A stretch of DNA of 6,060 nt from an uncultured Collinsella sp. Its GTDB lineage: Bacteria > Actinomycetota > Coriobacteriia > Coriobacteriales > Coriobacteriaceae. The notes below the pieces were generated by a model. It saw only the letters and a program-made list of their open reading frames with translations, searched no databases and was not told the DNA's origin. Shown here piece after piece: positions 1 to 5,692 of the stretch; position 1 is the stretch's first letter, and the number at the start of each line of letters is the position of its first letter. Made by a program: the position numbers and the translations under genes. The DNA is taken from the NCBI GenBank assembly GCA_902463875.1, contig CABQHR010000112.1, forward strand, positions 1 through 6,060, in the 5' to 3' direction.

Positions 1-1584
1 CACGGCGGTCATTGCCTCGCGGGCGGCCTTGAGCTTGCTGGCGCGAATCTGGGCGCCCTCGGGCTCGTAGAATGCACGCTCGCAGGCACGGCCGCAGGGA
101 TGCGGGCAGATGGTGCCGGTAATGAACGGCAGGGCGTTGCGCTCGATGATAATGTTGAGTGCGTCCTCGTAGCGGCCCTCGTCAACAGCCGCCAGGTAGG
201 CGGGAATGTCCTGCTGGATAGGGCAGCTCGTGCGGCACGGCGTGGTAAAGCAGTCGGAAAGCGGGCTCTTGCCGGCGACCTTGCGGTCGGGCAGCGGGCG
301 CAGCGGCTTCTTGTAGAGCGGGTTGGTGAGCGAGTCGGCCTGGATCGCAGTCACGGCCTCGAGAGAGACGCCCTCAAACGGCTTGCCATCCAGGTCGGCA
401 AACTCGCCGGCCATCTGGCTAAAGCGCTCGTAGCCACCGGGCTTGAGCACGTCAGTCGCCAGGGTAACGGGCCAAATGCCGGCATCGTACAGGGCGCGGA
501 TGTTGTAGACCGTGGCACCGCCGGAGTAGCTGATGCGCAGCTTGCCATCGAACTGCTCGGTAATGCGGCGGGCGGCCTCGATGGTCAGCGAGAACAGCGA
601 ACGGCCCGACATGTACATCTCGGTGGAGGGCAGCTCGTTTCTCGTCACGTCGACGGGGAACGTGTTGGTCAGCTTGACGCCAAACTCCAGGCCGCGCTCG
701 GCGCACAGGGCAATCAGGCGCTCGAACATGGGCACGGCGTCGACCCACTGCAGGTCCTCGCGGAAGTGCGTGTCATCGAAGACGATGTAGTCAAAGCCCA
801 GCTCATTGAGGCGCTGGCGGGCAAACTCATAGCCCAGCAGCGTGGGGTTGCACTTGATGTAGGTGTTGAGGCCCTTCTCGGTGATCAGATAGGTCGCGAT
901 GCGCTCGATCTCCGCCGGCGGGCAGCCATGCAGCGTGGACTCGGTGATGGAGTTGGACACGCGCGCCGGAATGGACTCGACAAACGCGGCATCGACATGC
1001 TCAAACTTGTCCAGATTGGCGAGCGCCCATGCGCGGCACTCGTTCCAGACGTCGGAGCCGCTGGCATCCTTCATGCCCTCGATGTAGGCGTCGACCTTGG
1101 GGCTCTTAATGCCCTCCAGGTCATAGCCCACCGACATGTTGAAGACAAAGCCGTCCGGGCTGCCCAGACCGTACTCGCGAGCGATCAGGTGGCAGGCAAA
1201 CCATGCCTTCACGTACTCGGCAAAGGCCTGCGGAACCTCGAGCTCGGTCGACCACTCGCAGTTGTAGCACTCGTCCTGCGCCACGATGCAGGGCTTGTTC
1301 ACGCACTTGGAGAGCTCCTCGCCGTCCATAACCTGGACGGTCTTGAGCTCAAAGAAGCGAGAACCGGCCACATAAGAGGCCACGATGTTCTGGGCCAGCT
1401 GCGTATTGGGACCGGCAGCCGGGCCAAACGGAGTCTCGATGCGCTCGTCAAAAATGGGAAGCGCACCCTCCTGGTTGGTCGTGACCATCTTACGCACGCC
1501 AAAGATGGCGTCCTGGGTCTTGTGCTCCTCGATGATCCAGTTCATCAGCTGCGAAAACGGGATCGGCCTCATGATGTCGCTCAT
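1..1584 (-). CDS. ygfK: YgfK, Fe-S flavoprotein oxidoreductase ('putative selenate reductase' subunit), N-terminal 528 residues, cut by the window edge
   Basis: The frame is open from the ATG at 1584 to the left edge, giving 528 codons of a family usually about 1,000 residues long. It begins MSDIMRPIPF, nearly identical to E. coli YgfK (MGDIMRPIPF, recalled). Residues about 50-385 look like a dihydroorotate-dehydrogenase-type TIM barrel: GPAAGPNTQLAQN (54-66), FELKTVQ (78-84), FNMSVGY (148-154), STLHGCPP (216-223), KLTNT (304-308), SYSGGAT (352-358), LKPGGY (380-385). Residues about 440-505 are a Fe-S segment like the N-terminal part of dihydropyrimidine dehydrogenase and glutamate synthase small subunit, with Cys at 445, 450, 454, 493, 497 and 501. 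The NAD(P)/FAD and C-terminal ferredoxin domains expected of the family would lie outside the window. A strong AGGAG sits 6 nt before the ATG. It is the third gene after the permease and ssnA. The selenate reductase name comes from E. coli genetics; a role in anaerobic purine breakdown is better supported by context. Cytosolic. The family call is firm and the substrate is inferred. Confidence 0.95.
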   Translation of the reverse strand, partial: MSDIMRPIPFSQLMNWIIEEHKTQDAIFGVRKMVTTNQEGALPIFDERIETPFGPAAGPNTQLAQNIVASYVAGSRFFELKTVQVMDGEELSKCVNKPCIVAQDECYNCEWSTELEVPQAFAEYVKAWFACHLIAREYGLGSPDGFVFNMSVGYDLEGIKSPKVDAYIEGMKDASGSDVWNECRAWALANLDKFEHVDAAFVESIPARVSNSITESTLHGCPPAEIERIATYLITEKGLNTYIKCNPTLLGYEFARQRLNELGFDYIVFDDTHFREDLQWVDAVPMFERLIALCAERGLEFGVKLTNTFPVDVTRNELPSTEMYMSGRSLFSLTIEAARRITEQFDGKLRISYSGGATVYNIRALYDAGIWPVTLATDVLKPGGYERFSQMAGEFADLDGKPFEGVSLEAVTAIQADSLTNPLYKKPLRPLPDRKVAGKSPLSDCFTTPCRTSCPIQQDIPAYLAAVDEGRYEDALNIIIERNALPFITGTICPHPCGRACERAFYEPEGAQIRASKLKAAREAMTAV

Positions 1585-1590
1585 AGTGAG

Positions 1591-1595
1591 CTCCT
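1591..1595 (-). promoter_or_regulatory. Ribosome binding site of ygfK
   Basis: AGGAG on the minus strand lies 6 nt upstream of the ATG at 1584. It fixes this start rather than the second ATG four codons later, and agrees with the E. coli YgfK N-terminus, which also has Met at positions 1 and 5. Confidence 0.85.
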
Positions 1596-1683
1596 CTCTG
1601 TAACGCCCGGCGAGACCGCGCGACGGGCGCAAATACGGTGTAGCGCTAGCACAGCGCCGGCGACCCCGCGGAGGCCGCCTATA

Positions 1684-1717
1684 CGCGCGTCGGATGCGGC
1701 GAAACATCCGACGCGCG
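1684..1717 (-). other. Perfect 13-bp hairpin just after the ssnA stop
   Basis: The arms 1684-1696 and 1705-1717 are exact reverse complements (13 bp, about two thirds G/C) around an 8-nt loop. Read on the minus strand, the stem starts 17 nt after the ssnA stop codon. No U-run follows it (the next bases are TATAGGCGG), so it is not a classical intrinsic terminator. It could be a 3'-end stabiliser or processing site between ssnA and ygfK, a partial or U-less terminator, or a repetitive palindromic element. Confidence 0.75.
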
Positions 1718-1734
1718 CGAATCTCCAATTGGAA

Positions 1735-3090
1735 TTAGTACACGCGATCGTTGAGCGTGCTCCAGAGCTTCTTGGACTCGGCCATGGTCCACGCGTTGAT
1801 CTTGTCCTCATCAATGCCAACGAACTCGCGATCCTTGTACAGGACGCGGCCGTTGATGATGGTGGTGCGGCAGTTTTTGCCCATCATGCCAAAGAGCATG
1901 TGGCCGTCGATGTTCTCCTCGCTCAGCGGCGTAAAGGGCTTGTAGTCCATGACGATGACGTCGGCGGCAGCGCCGGCCTCGAGCACACCGAGCTTGCGAT
2001 CGAAGTACTTGCTCGCCATCTTGGCGTTGTTCTCGAACAGCATGGTCATGGCCTCGCACCAGCCCACGTTGGGCATGGCGGCGTTGTGGCGCTGAATGAT
2101 CAGGAAGACCTTAAGGCTCTCGAGCATATCGTGGGTGTAGGCGTCGGTGCCCATGCACACGGGGATACCGCGGCGGAAGAACTCGAGCACGGGGGCGCAG
2201 CCCACGGCGTTGCCCATATTGGATTCGGGGTTGTTGACGAGCCAGGTACCGGACTCCTTGACGATATCCATCTCGGCAGGCGTCACGTGGATGCAGTGGC
2301 CGAGCATGGTGTCGGGACCCAGCAGATTGTGCTGCAGCAGGCGCTCGACGGGGCTGATGCCACCGCGGTTGAGGCGGGAGTCCCACACGTCATTCATGCC
2401 CTCGCACACATGGATGTGGAAGCCGGTCAGGCCGTTGTTGGCCTCGGCCATCTTATCCATGGTCTCGTCCGACAGCGTAAAGGTGGCATGTCCGCCAAAC
2501 ATGGCGGCGATCATGTGGTTGTCGTTATCGCGACGCTCCTTGGCGGCCCACTGGGCAAACTCGGCGTTCTCGGCAATGGCCTGGTCGCATTTTTCCTGGC
2601 CGCGGCGGTCGGAGACCTCGTAGCACAGGCACGAACGCATGCCCAGCTCCTGAGCTGCATCCTTAATGGTAAAGAGGCTTCCCGGGATTTCGCAGAAGCT
2701 CGCATGGTGATCGAAGATCGTGGTGACGCCATCGCGGATGGAGTCAAGAATCGTGGCATAGGCGCTGGCCTTGGTGCCGTCGAGCGTCAGGTTGTCGTCG
2801 ATCTTCCACCACTGCTGCTCAAGATTCTCCAGGAAGTTGGTGGGGTTGCAGCCCTTAATGGCAAGGCCGCGGGCCAGACCCGAGTAGATGTGGGTGTGGC
2901 AATTGATGAGTCCGGGCATGATGAGGTTGCCCCGGGCGTCGACGTACTCGGCATCCGGGTACTTGGCCTTGAGCTCGCACTCGGGGCCCACTTCGACGAT
3001 CGTATCTCCGTCAATGGCGACCGCACCGTTGGGAATGAACGGGGTCTGAGCGTTGCGAGTAAAGACGGAACCGTTAGCGACCAGAAGCAT
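1735..3090 (-). CDS. ssnA: SsnA, putative metal-dependent aminohydrolase of the amidohydrolase superfamily
   Basis: The 451-residue product matches SsnA in length (E. coli about 442) and along its sequence. SsnA belongs to the ATZ/TRZ-like branch of cytosolic metal-dependent hydrolases that act on ring C-N bonds of purine- or triazine-like compounds; its exact substrate is not settled. Visible metal and catalytic motifs are MPGLINCHTH (58-67; metal ligands His65 and His67), DHHAS (127-131), HIHVCE (225-230, the HxHxxE motif), GHCIH (264-268) and GTDAYTHD (314-321; conserved Asp316). The N-terminal LLVANGSVFTR and C-terminal VIVMDYKPFTPL strands form the usual beta-sandwich. An ATG at 3108 would add six residues, but the ATG at 3090 has AAGGGAG 5 nt upstream and matches the family N-terminus. 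It lies between the permease and ygfK on the same strand. SsnA and YgfK co-occur in purine catabolic clusters and with selenium-dependent molybdenum hydroxylases. There is no signal peptide. The family call is firm and the substrate is inferred. Confidence 0.95.
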   Translation of the reverse strand: MLLVANGSVFTRNAQTPFIPNGAVAIDGDTIVEVGPECELKAKYPDAEYVDARGNLIMPGLINCHTHIYSGLARGLAIKGCNPTNFLENLEQQWWKIDDNLTLDGTKASAYATILDSIRDGVTTIFDHHASFCEIPGSLFTIKDAAQELGMRSCLCYEVSDRRGQEKCDQAIAENAEFAQWAAKERRDNDNHMIAAMFGGHATFTLSDETMDKMAEANNGLTGFHIHVCEGMNDVWDSRLNRGGISPVERLLQHNLLGPDTMLGHCIHVTPAEMDIVKESGTWLVNNPESNMGNAVGCAPVLEFFRRGIPVCMGTDAYTHDMLESLKVFLIIQRHNAAMPNVGWCEAMTMLFENNAKMASKYFDRKLGVLEAGAAADVIVMDYKPFTPLSEENIDGHMLFGMMGKNCRTTIINGRVLYKDREFVGIDEDKINAWTMAESKKLWSTLNDRVY

Positions 3091-3095
3091 GAATG

Positions 3096-3102
3096 CTCCC
3101 TT
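3096..3102 (-). promoter_or_regulatory. Ribosome binding site of ssnA (decides the start)
   Basis: AAGGGAG on the minus strand lies 5 nt before the ATG at 3090. The alternative upstream ATG at 3108 has only GCCCCTG in front of it, so the shorter protein is preferred. Confidence 0.8.
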
Positions 3103-3189
3103 CAACATCAGGGGCGGGGTTTGACACCTCTGACATGGCGGAGTGCGAAGCGCCGGCCTACACCGGAAACGGGCCCTCTCCCGTCAACG

Positions 3190-3217
3190 CTTCACCAAAG
3201 GGACAAACCCTTTGAAG
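3190..3217 (-). repeat. Bulged stem-loop in the permease-ssnA spacer
   Basis: On the minus strand CTTCA pairs with TGAAG and AAGGG pairs with CCCTT around a short loop, with a 3-nt bulge (TGG) on one side. It abuts the next inverted repeat (3218-3234) with no gap, so the two could stack in RNA. Confidence 0.55.
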
Positions 3218-3234
3218 TGCGGCTTGGCGCCGCA
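3218..3234 (-). repeat. Small inverted repeat in the permease-ssnA spacer
   Basis: TGCGGC and GCCGCA pair perfectly over 6 bp around a 5-nt loop. It sits directly between the 3190-3217 and 3238-3269 hairpins. Confidence 0.5.
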
Positions 3235-3237
3235 TGG

Positions 3238-3269
3238 CGTCGGCGGACGAGGCGATGCGCCCGCCGACG
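3238..3269 (-). other. 12-bp hairpin just after the permease stop
   Basis: The arms 3238-3249 and 3258-3269 pair over 12 bp (one G-U, otherwise complementary, very GC-rich) around an 8-nt loop. On the minus strand the stem starts 16-17 nt after the permease stop, the same placement as the hairpin after ssnA. No U-run follows. It is a candidate 3' stabiliser, RNA-processing element or U-less terminator that lets the permease be expressed more than the downstream enzymes. Confidence 0.7.
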
Positions 3270-3285
3270 AATAGCACCGAATTGG

Positions 3286-4680
3286 TTACTTCTTGCTCTC
3301 GGGCAAGACCAGATCCACGGCAGCGTCCTTGGCAGCATCGATGTGCTGAGCCACGACCGGCGTCTGCGGAAGGATCAGGTTAAGGACAATGGCCATGATG
3401 GCGGTGGGGGTTACGGCATTGGAGCCGATGACGGTGGACACCCAGGCGGGCATACCCTCGCCGGCAAGGCAACCGCTGGCCATCCAGATACCCAGGCCAA
3501 AGACGACGGAGGTACCGACGATGGTGGTAGTGCGCTGCGTGAGGCCCTCGCGGGTGAACATGCGCACGCCGTTCATGGTGATGGTGCCAAAGACGCCGAC
3601 GGTCGCGCCGCCGATAACGGGCTGCGGGATAGCGGAAAGGACGGCAGAGAGCTGCGGGAACAGACCGGCGATGGCAAAGACGGCCGCGATGATCACAAAG
3701 ACCCACTTGTTGACGACCTTGTTGGAGCAGATGATGCCCACGTTCTGGCCAAGGGCGCTGGTGGGAAGACCGCCCAGCAGGCCGCCGACCATAGAGGTGA
3801 GGCCCTGGGACACGATAGCGCCGGAGAGCTCGCGCTCGGTGGGCATACGGTCGATGGAGCCCAGGCAGGCGGCGGAGACGTCACCGATAACCTGGATGGC
3901 AACCATGGGGAACACAACAGCGAGGGTAATGCAGACTTCGGGATCAAACTCGAGCGCGTAGGGCATGAGCTTGGGAAGGGCGAAGACCTGAGCGGTGGCG
4001 ACGCTGGAGAAGTCGATCATGCCAAAGGGGATGGAGACGATCATGCCAACGATCATGCCAAAGAACACGGATCCCAGCTTGAGCGTGCCCTTGCCAAAGT
4101 TGGCGAGCGCAAAGACCACGGCGAAGGTGATAAGAGCGACGCACCAGGCCTGCGGAGTGCCCCACAGCGGCGTACCCATACCGCCGGCCATATACTTGAC
4201 GGCCGTGGGATACAGCGAAACGCCGATGGAGAAGATGACCGTACCGGTCACGACGGGCGGGAACAGCCACTTGATCTTGCTGTAGGCCAGACCAAAGAGG
4301 ACCGCGACGGCGCCGCCGACGATCTCGCCGCCCAGCAGCGCACCAAAGCTAAAGCCCGAGGCACCCATGGCCTGCAGAGCCGGCAGGAACGCGAACGAAA
4401 CGCCCATGACGATGGGCAGACCGCCGCCGATGCGACGGAAGGGAGCGAAGGCCTGAAGGGCCGTATCGATCGCCGAAAGAATGAGCGCGACCTGGATGAT
4501 GTCGGTGCTCTGCTGGCTATTAAAGCCGTAGACGCCGGCCATGATGACCGCCGGGGTAATGATGCCGGCAAACGATGCCAGTACGTGCTGAAGGGCACAC
4601 GGGATCATTTCCTTAACGGGAGGCATGCCTTCGCGAGTGAACAGGGCTTCAGTGCCGTTCGTAACCGTCTCCTGGGTCAT
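3286..4680 (-). CDS. NCS2-family nucleobase (xanthine/urate-type) permease
   Basis: The product is a very hydrophobic 464-residue protein with about 12-14 membrane spans, the usual length for nucleobase:cation symporter-2 (uracil/xanthine permease) proteins of the inner membrane. Family landmarks are LQHVLASFAG (30-39; TM1 Gln/His), GLPIVMGVSFAF (87-98), the TM8 region AIQVIGD (261-267), the TM10 signature GQNVGIICSN (311-320) and IPQPVIGGATVGVFG (351-365). At residue 263 it has Gln where xanthine and urate carriers normally have an essential Glu (E-x-x-G-D), which may change coupling or substrate range. An ATG at 4767 would add 29 polar residues and lies upstream of the predicted transcription start; the ATG at 4680 (MTQETV) has GGTGG and GAGGA upstream. 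It is the first gene of the minus-strand unit ahead of ssnA and ygfK, so import of a purine for this pathway is likely. Family certain; substrate (xanthine, urate or another purine) inferred. Confidence 0.93.
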   Translation of the reverse strand: MTQETVTNGTEALFTREGMPPVKEMIPCALQHVLASFAGIITPAVIMAGVYGFNSQQSTDIIQVALILSAIDTALQAFAPFRRIGGGLPIVMGVSFAFLPALQAMGASGFSFGALLGGEIVGGAVAVLFGLAYSKIKWLFPPVVTGTVIFSIGVSLYPTAVKYMAGGMGTPLWGTPQAWCVALITFAVVFALANFGKGTLKLGSVFFGMIVGMIVSIPFGMIDFSSVATAQVFALPKLMPYALEFDPEVCITLAVVFPMVAIQVIGDVSAACLGSIDRMPTERELSGAIVSQGLTSMVGGLLGGLPTSALGQNVGIICSNKVVNKWVFVIIAAVFAIAGLFPQLSAVLSAIPQPVIGGATVGVFGTITMNGVRMFTREGLTQRTTTIVGTSVVFGLGIWMASGCLAGEGMPAWVSTVIGSNAVTPTAIMAIVLNLILPQTPVVAQHIDAAKDAAVDLVLPESKK

Positions 4681-4684
4681 TTGA

Positions 4685-4696
4685 CCACCAATCCTC
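4685..4696 (-). promoter_or_regulatory. Ribosome binding region of the permease
   Basis: On the minus strand GAGGA (4692-4696) lies 11 nt and GGTGG (4685-4689) lies 4 nt before the ATG at 4680. Neither is ideally spaced, but together they favour this start over the ATG at 4767, which has no purine-rich stretch at a suitable distance. Confidence 0.55.
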
Positions 4697-4767
4697 GAAG
4701 TAGTTGTTTTCGCATCTAACGCTCTATTGTGACGCAGTGCGGGGTTGAGGTTGTGCCTTCGTTGCAT

Positions 4768-4812
4768 ATCGTATTAAAGATGATTCTCATTCTCAATAAT
4801 AATTTTTTGTTA
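4768..4812 (-). promoter_or_regulatory. Sigma-70-type promoter of the permease-ssnA-ygfK unit
   Basis: On the minus strand, -35 TTGAGA (4791-4796; 5 of 6 to TTGACA) is followed after exactly 17 bp by -10 TACGAT (4768-4773; 4 of 6 to TATAAT). Directly upstream of the -35 is an A/T-only-like block (4797-4812, TAACAAAAAATTATTA) that resembles an UP element. Transcription would start near 4761 and give a leader of about 80 nt. Confidence 0.6.
4776..4794 (-). promoter_or_regulatory. Fur-box-like element inside the permease promoter
   Basis: Read on the minus strand, GAGAATGAGAATCAT followed by CTTT matches the Fur hexamer consensus GATAATGATAATCATTATC at 14 of 19 positions: two direct GAGAAT hexamers, then C and a degenerate third arm. 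It overlaps the -35 and fills most of the spacer, a position suited to repression. Whether the host has a Fur-type protein that binds it cannot be told from here; it may simply be an AT-rich coincidence. Confidence 0.35.
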
Positions 4813-4859
4813 TCAGACTATTCTTGAGCTGAGACAATGCATTTCCGCAGGTCAAGAAA

Positions 4860-4972
4860 GTGTCTGTTCAAAATAACATCTAACTTTTCTTTTGGTCGAC
4901 CGTTTACCGCCAAATACCTACCGCTCATCTGTATTACGCAATGTACCTGCGAATATGTGAGTCAATAGACAC
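4860..4972. repeat. Imperfect inverted repeat pair in the divergent control region
   Basis: GTGTCTGTTCA at 4860-4870 and the reverse complement of 4962-4972 (GTGTCTATTGA) agree at 9 of 11 positions, about 100 bp centre to centre. They lie upstream of the regulator's start and could be paired operator half-sites for the neighbouring HTH protein. The match is short and may be chance. Confidence 0.25.
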
Positions 4973-5019
4973 CGTGTTACCATGAGAAAAAATTGTTATG
5001 AACATTTCCGATTTCACCC

Positions 5020-5026
5020 AAAGGAG
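5020..5026 (+). promoter_or_regulatory. Ribosome binding site of the PAS/HTH regulator (decides a GTG start)
   Basis: AAAGGAG lies 6 nt before GTG at 5033. The in-frame ATG at 4982 has no such signal and would make this site coding, so the GTG is chosen. Confidence 0.85.
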
Positions 5027-5032
5027 TTGCCC

Positions 5033-5689
5033 GTGAACGAGACCGTACGTCGCTTTTTGCCGATGGTCGATTTTCTGGAGCAGATACTCGGCAAAAACAG
5101 CGAAATCGTGCTGCACGATTTCTCGGATCCCGACCACGCCATCGTCGATATTCGCAACGGCATCGTGAGCGGCCGCAAGGTCGGCGGTCCCGCCACCGAT
5201 CTGGCACTCAAGATCATGCACGACGCCAAGTATCGCGACCTGCCGTTTATTACGGGCTACGAGGGGCGCGGTGCCGGCGGCAAGACGTTGGAGTCAGCGA
5301 CGTACTTTATCCGCGAGAATGACGAGATCGTCGGTATGCTCTGCGTCAACACCGATCTCTCGACCGTGCGCTCCATCAACGCCATGGCGCAGCAGCTCAT
5401 GGCGTGCTTCGACGCGGCGCCGACGCGCACGGAGCCCGCCCCTATCGAGGTCGAAAGCCTTTCGGAGTCCACACAGGAGCTCATCGACCGCAGCATTGCC
5501 GAGTTGCTGAGCGCGCGCGGGCTGGATGTAGCGTCGCTTGGTCAGAGCGACCGCGTGGACGTCATTCGCCACCTCAACGGCAACGGGGTGTTCATGCTCA
5601 AGGGCGCCGTGGCCTGCGCCGCCACCTCGCTGGGCATCTCGGAGCCCAGCGTCTACCGCTACCTGCAAAAAGTCCGCAAGGAGGGCTAA
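5033..5689 (+). CDS. YheO/DauR-type transcriptional regulator (PAS_6 + HTH_22), likely regulator of the purine locus
   Basis: The 218-residue product, starting at GTG, has the two-domain build and length of the YheO/DauR family. Residues about 5-125 are a YheO-like PAS ligand-sensing domain (SEIVLHDFSDPDHAI 23-37, RNGIVSGRKVGGP 41-53, YFIRENDEIVGMLCVNTD 91-108). Residues about 145-216 are the HTH_22 DNA-binding domain (RVDVIRHLNGNGVFMLKGAV 174-193, LGISEPSVYRYL 200-211, with the recognition helix in the last stretch). A variable linker rich in Pro, Thr and Glu joins them. Family members sense small molecules and control nearby catabolic genes; DauR controls D-arginine use in Pseudomonas. Divergent placement across a 352-bp control region from the permease-ssnA-ygfK unit suggests it controls that unit in response to a purine or breakdown product. 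This is inferred from position; whether it activates or represses is not visible. It is followed by a strong terminator, so it is transcribed alone. Confidence 0.92.
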   Translation: MNETVRRFLPMVDFLEQILGKNSEIVLHDFSDPDHAIVDIRNGIVSGRKVGGPATDLALKIMHDAKYRDLPFITGYEGRGAGGKTLESATYFIRENDEIVGMLCVNTDLSTVRSINAMAQQLMACFDAAPTRTEPAPIEVESLSESTQELIDRSIAELLSARGLDVASLGQSDRVDVIRHLNGNGVFMLKGAVACAATSLGISEPSVYRYLQKVRKEG

Positions 5690-5692
5690 ACG

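Larger units (their letters stand above)
1585..1734 (-). other. ssnA-ygfK spacer, hairpin-rich
   Basis: This 150-bp spacer holds no gene. Read on the minus strand, it contains the strong hairpin at 1684-1717, then a 5-bp stem at 1643-1647/1653-1657 and a 6-bp stem at 1604-1609/1624-1629, and ends with the ygfK ribosome binding site. I see no convincing promoter, so ygfK is probably read through from upstream, perhaps at a reduced level. Confidence 0.6.
3091..3285 (-). other. Permease-ssnA spacer with a row of short inverted repeats
   Basis: This 195-bp spacer has no credible gene. Read from the permease stop toward ssnA on the minus strand it holds five successive inverted repeats: 3238-3269 (12 bp with one G-U), 3218-3234 (6 bp), 3190-3217 (about 10 bp with a bulge), 3169-3184 (5 bp) and 3153-3166 (4 bp). 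A weak TTGACG-like -35 at 3182-3187 has no good -10 partner. Nothing matches a riboswitch class that I recognise. Confidence 0.6.
4681..5032. other. Divergent AT-rich control region between permease and regulator
   Basis: This 352-bp region is much richer in A/T than its neighbours and has no credible gene. It holds the permease promoter and leader (about 80 nt), a Fur-box-like element, an A/T-rich UP-like stretch, the perfect palindrome GGTCGACC (4894-4901), two TACCGC direct copies (4905-4910 and 4919-4924), and an imperfect inverted pair (4860-4870 with 4962-4972). No clear -35/-10 for the plus-strand regulator could be picked out, although one must lie here if that gene has its own promoter. 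Confidence 0.7.

Noticed and set aside
3091..3108. Upstream ATG start for ssnA (six extra residues)
   Set aside because: The codons between the two ATGs contain the AAGGGAG ribosome binding site for the second one, and the shorter form matches the SsnA N-terminus.
3109..3285. Known riboswitch (purine or xanthine class) in the spacer before ssnA
   Set aside because: There are several inverted repeats but no three-way junction or conserved core sequence of a purine riboswitch that I could find.
100..4719. Plus-strand open frame of 1,539 codons
   Set aside because: It lies exactly in register opposite three genes with clear family matches, has low-complexity Gly/Asp/His/Ala-rich composition, spans two spacers and has no domain I recognise. 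It is explained by lack of TTA, CTA and TCA codons in the real genes.
4681..4767. Upstream ATG start for the permease (29 extra residues)
   Set aside because: The predicted promoter -10 and start point lie at 4768-4773 and about 4761, so this ATG would be outside or at the very edge of the mRNA. The extra polar residues are not typical of NCS2 proteins.
4982..5032. Upstream ATG start for the regulator (17 extra residues)
   Set aside because: There is no ribosome binding site before it, the extra residues do not resemble the family, and AAAGGAG sits at ideal spacing before the GTG at 5033.
4934..5229. Minus-strand open frames of 71-95 codons overlapping the regulator
   Set aside because: They are antisense to the firmly identified PAS domain coding sequence, with no recognisable protein features or start signals.
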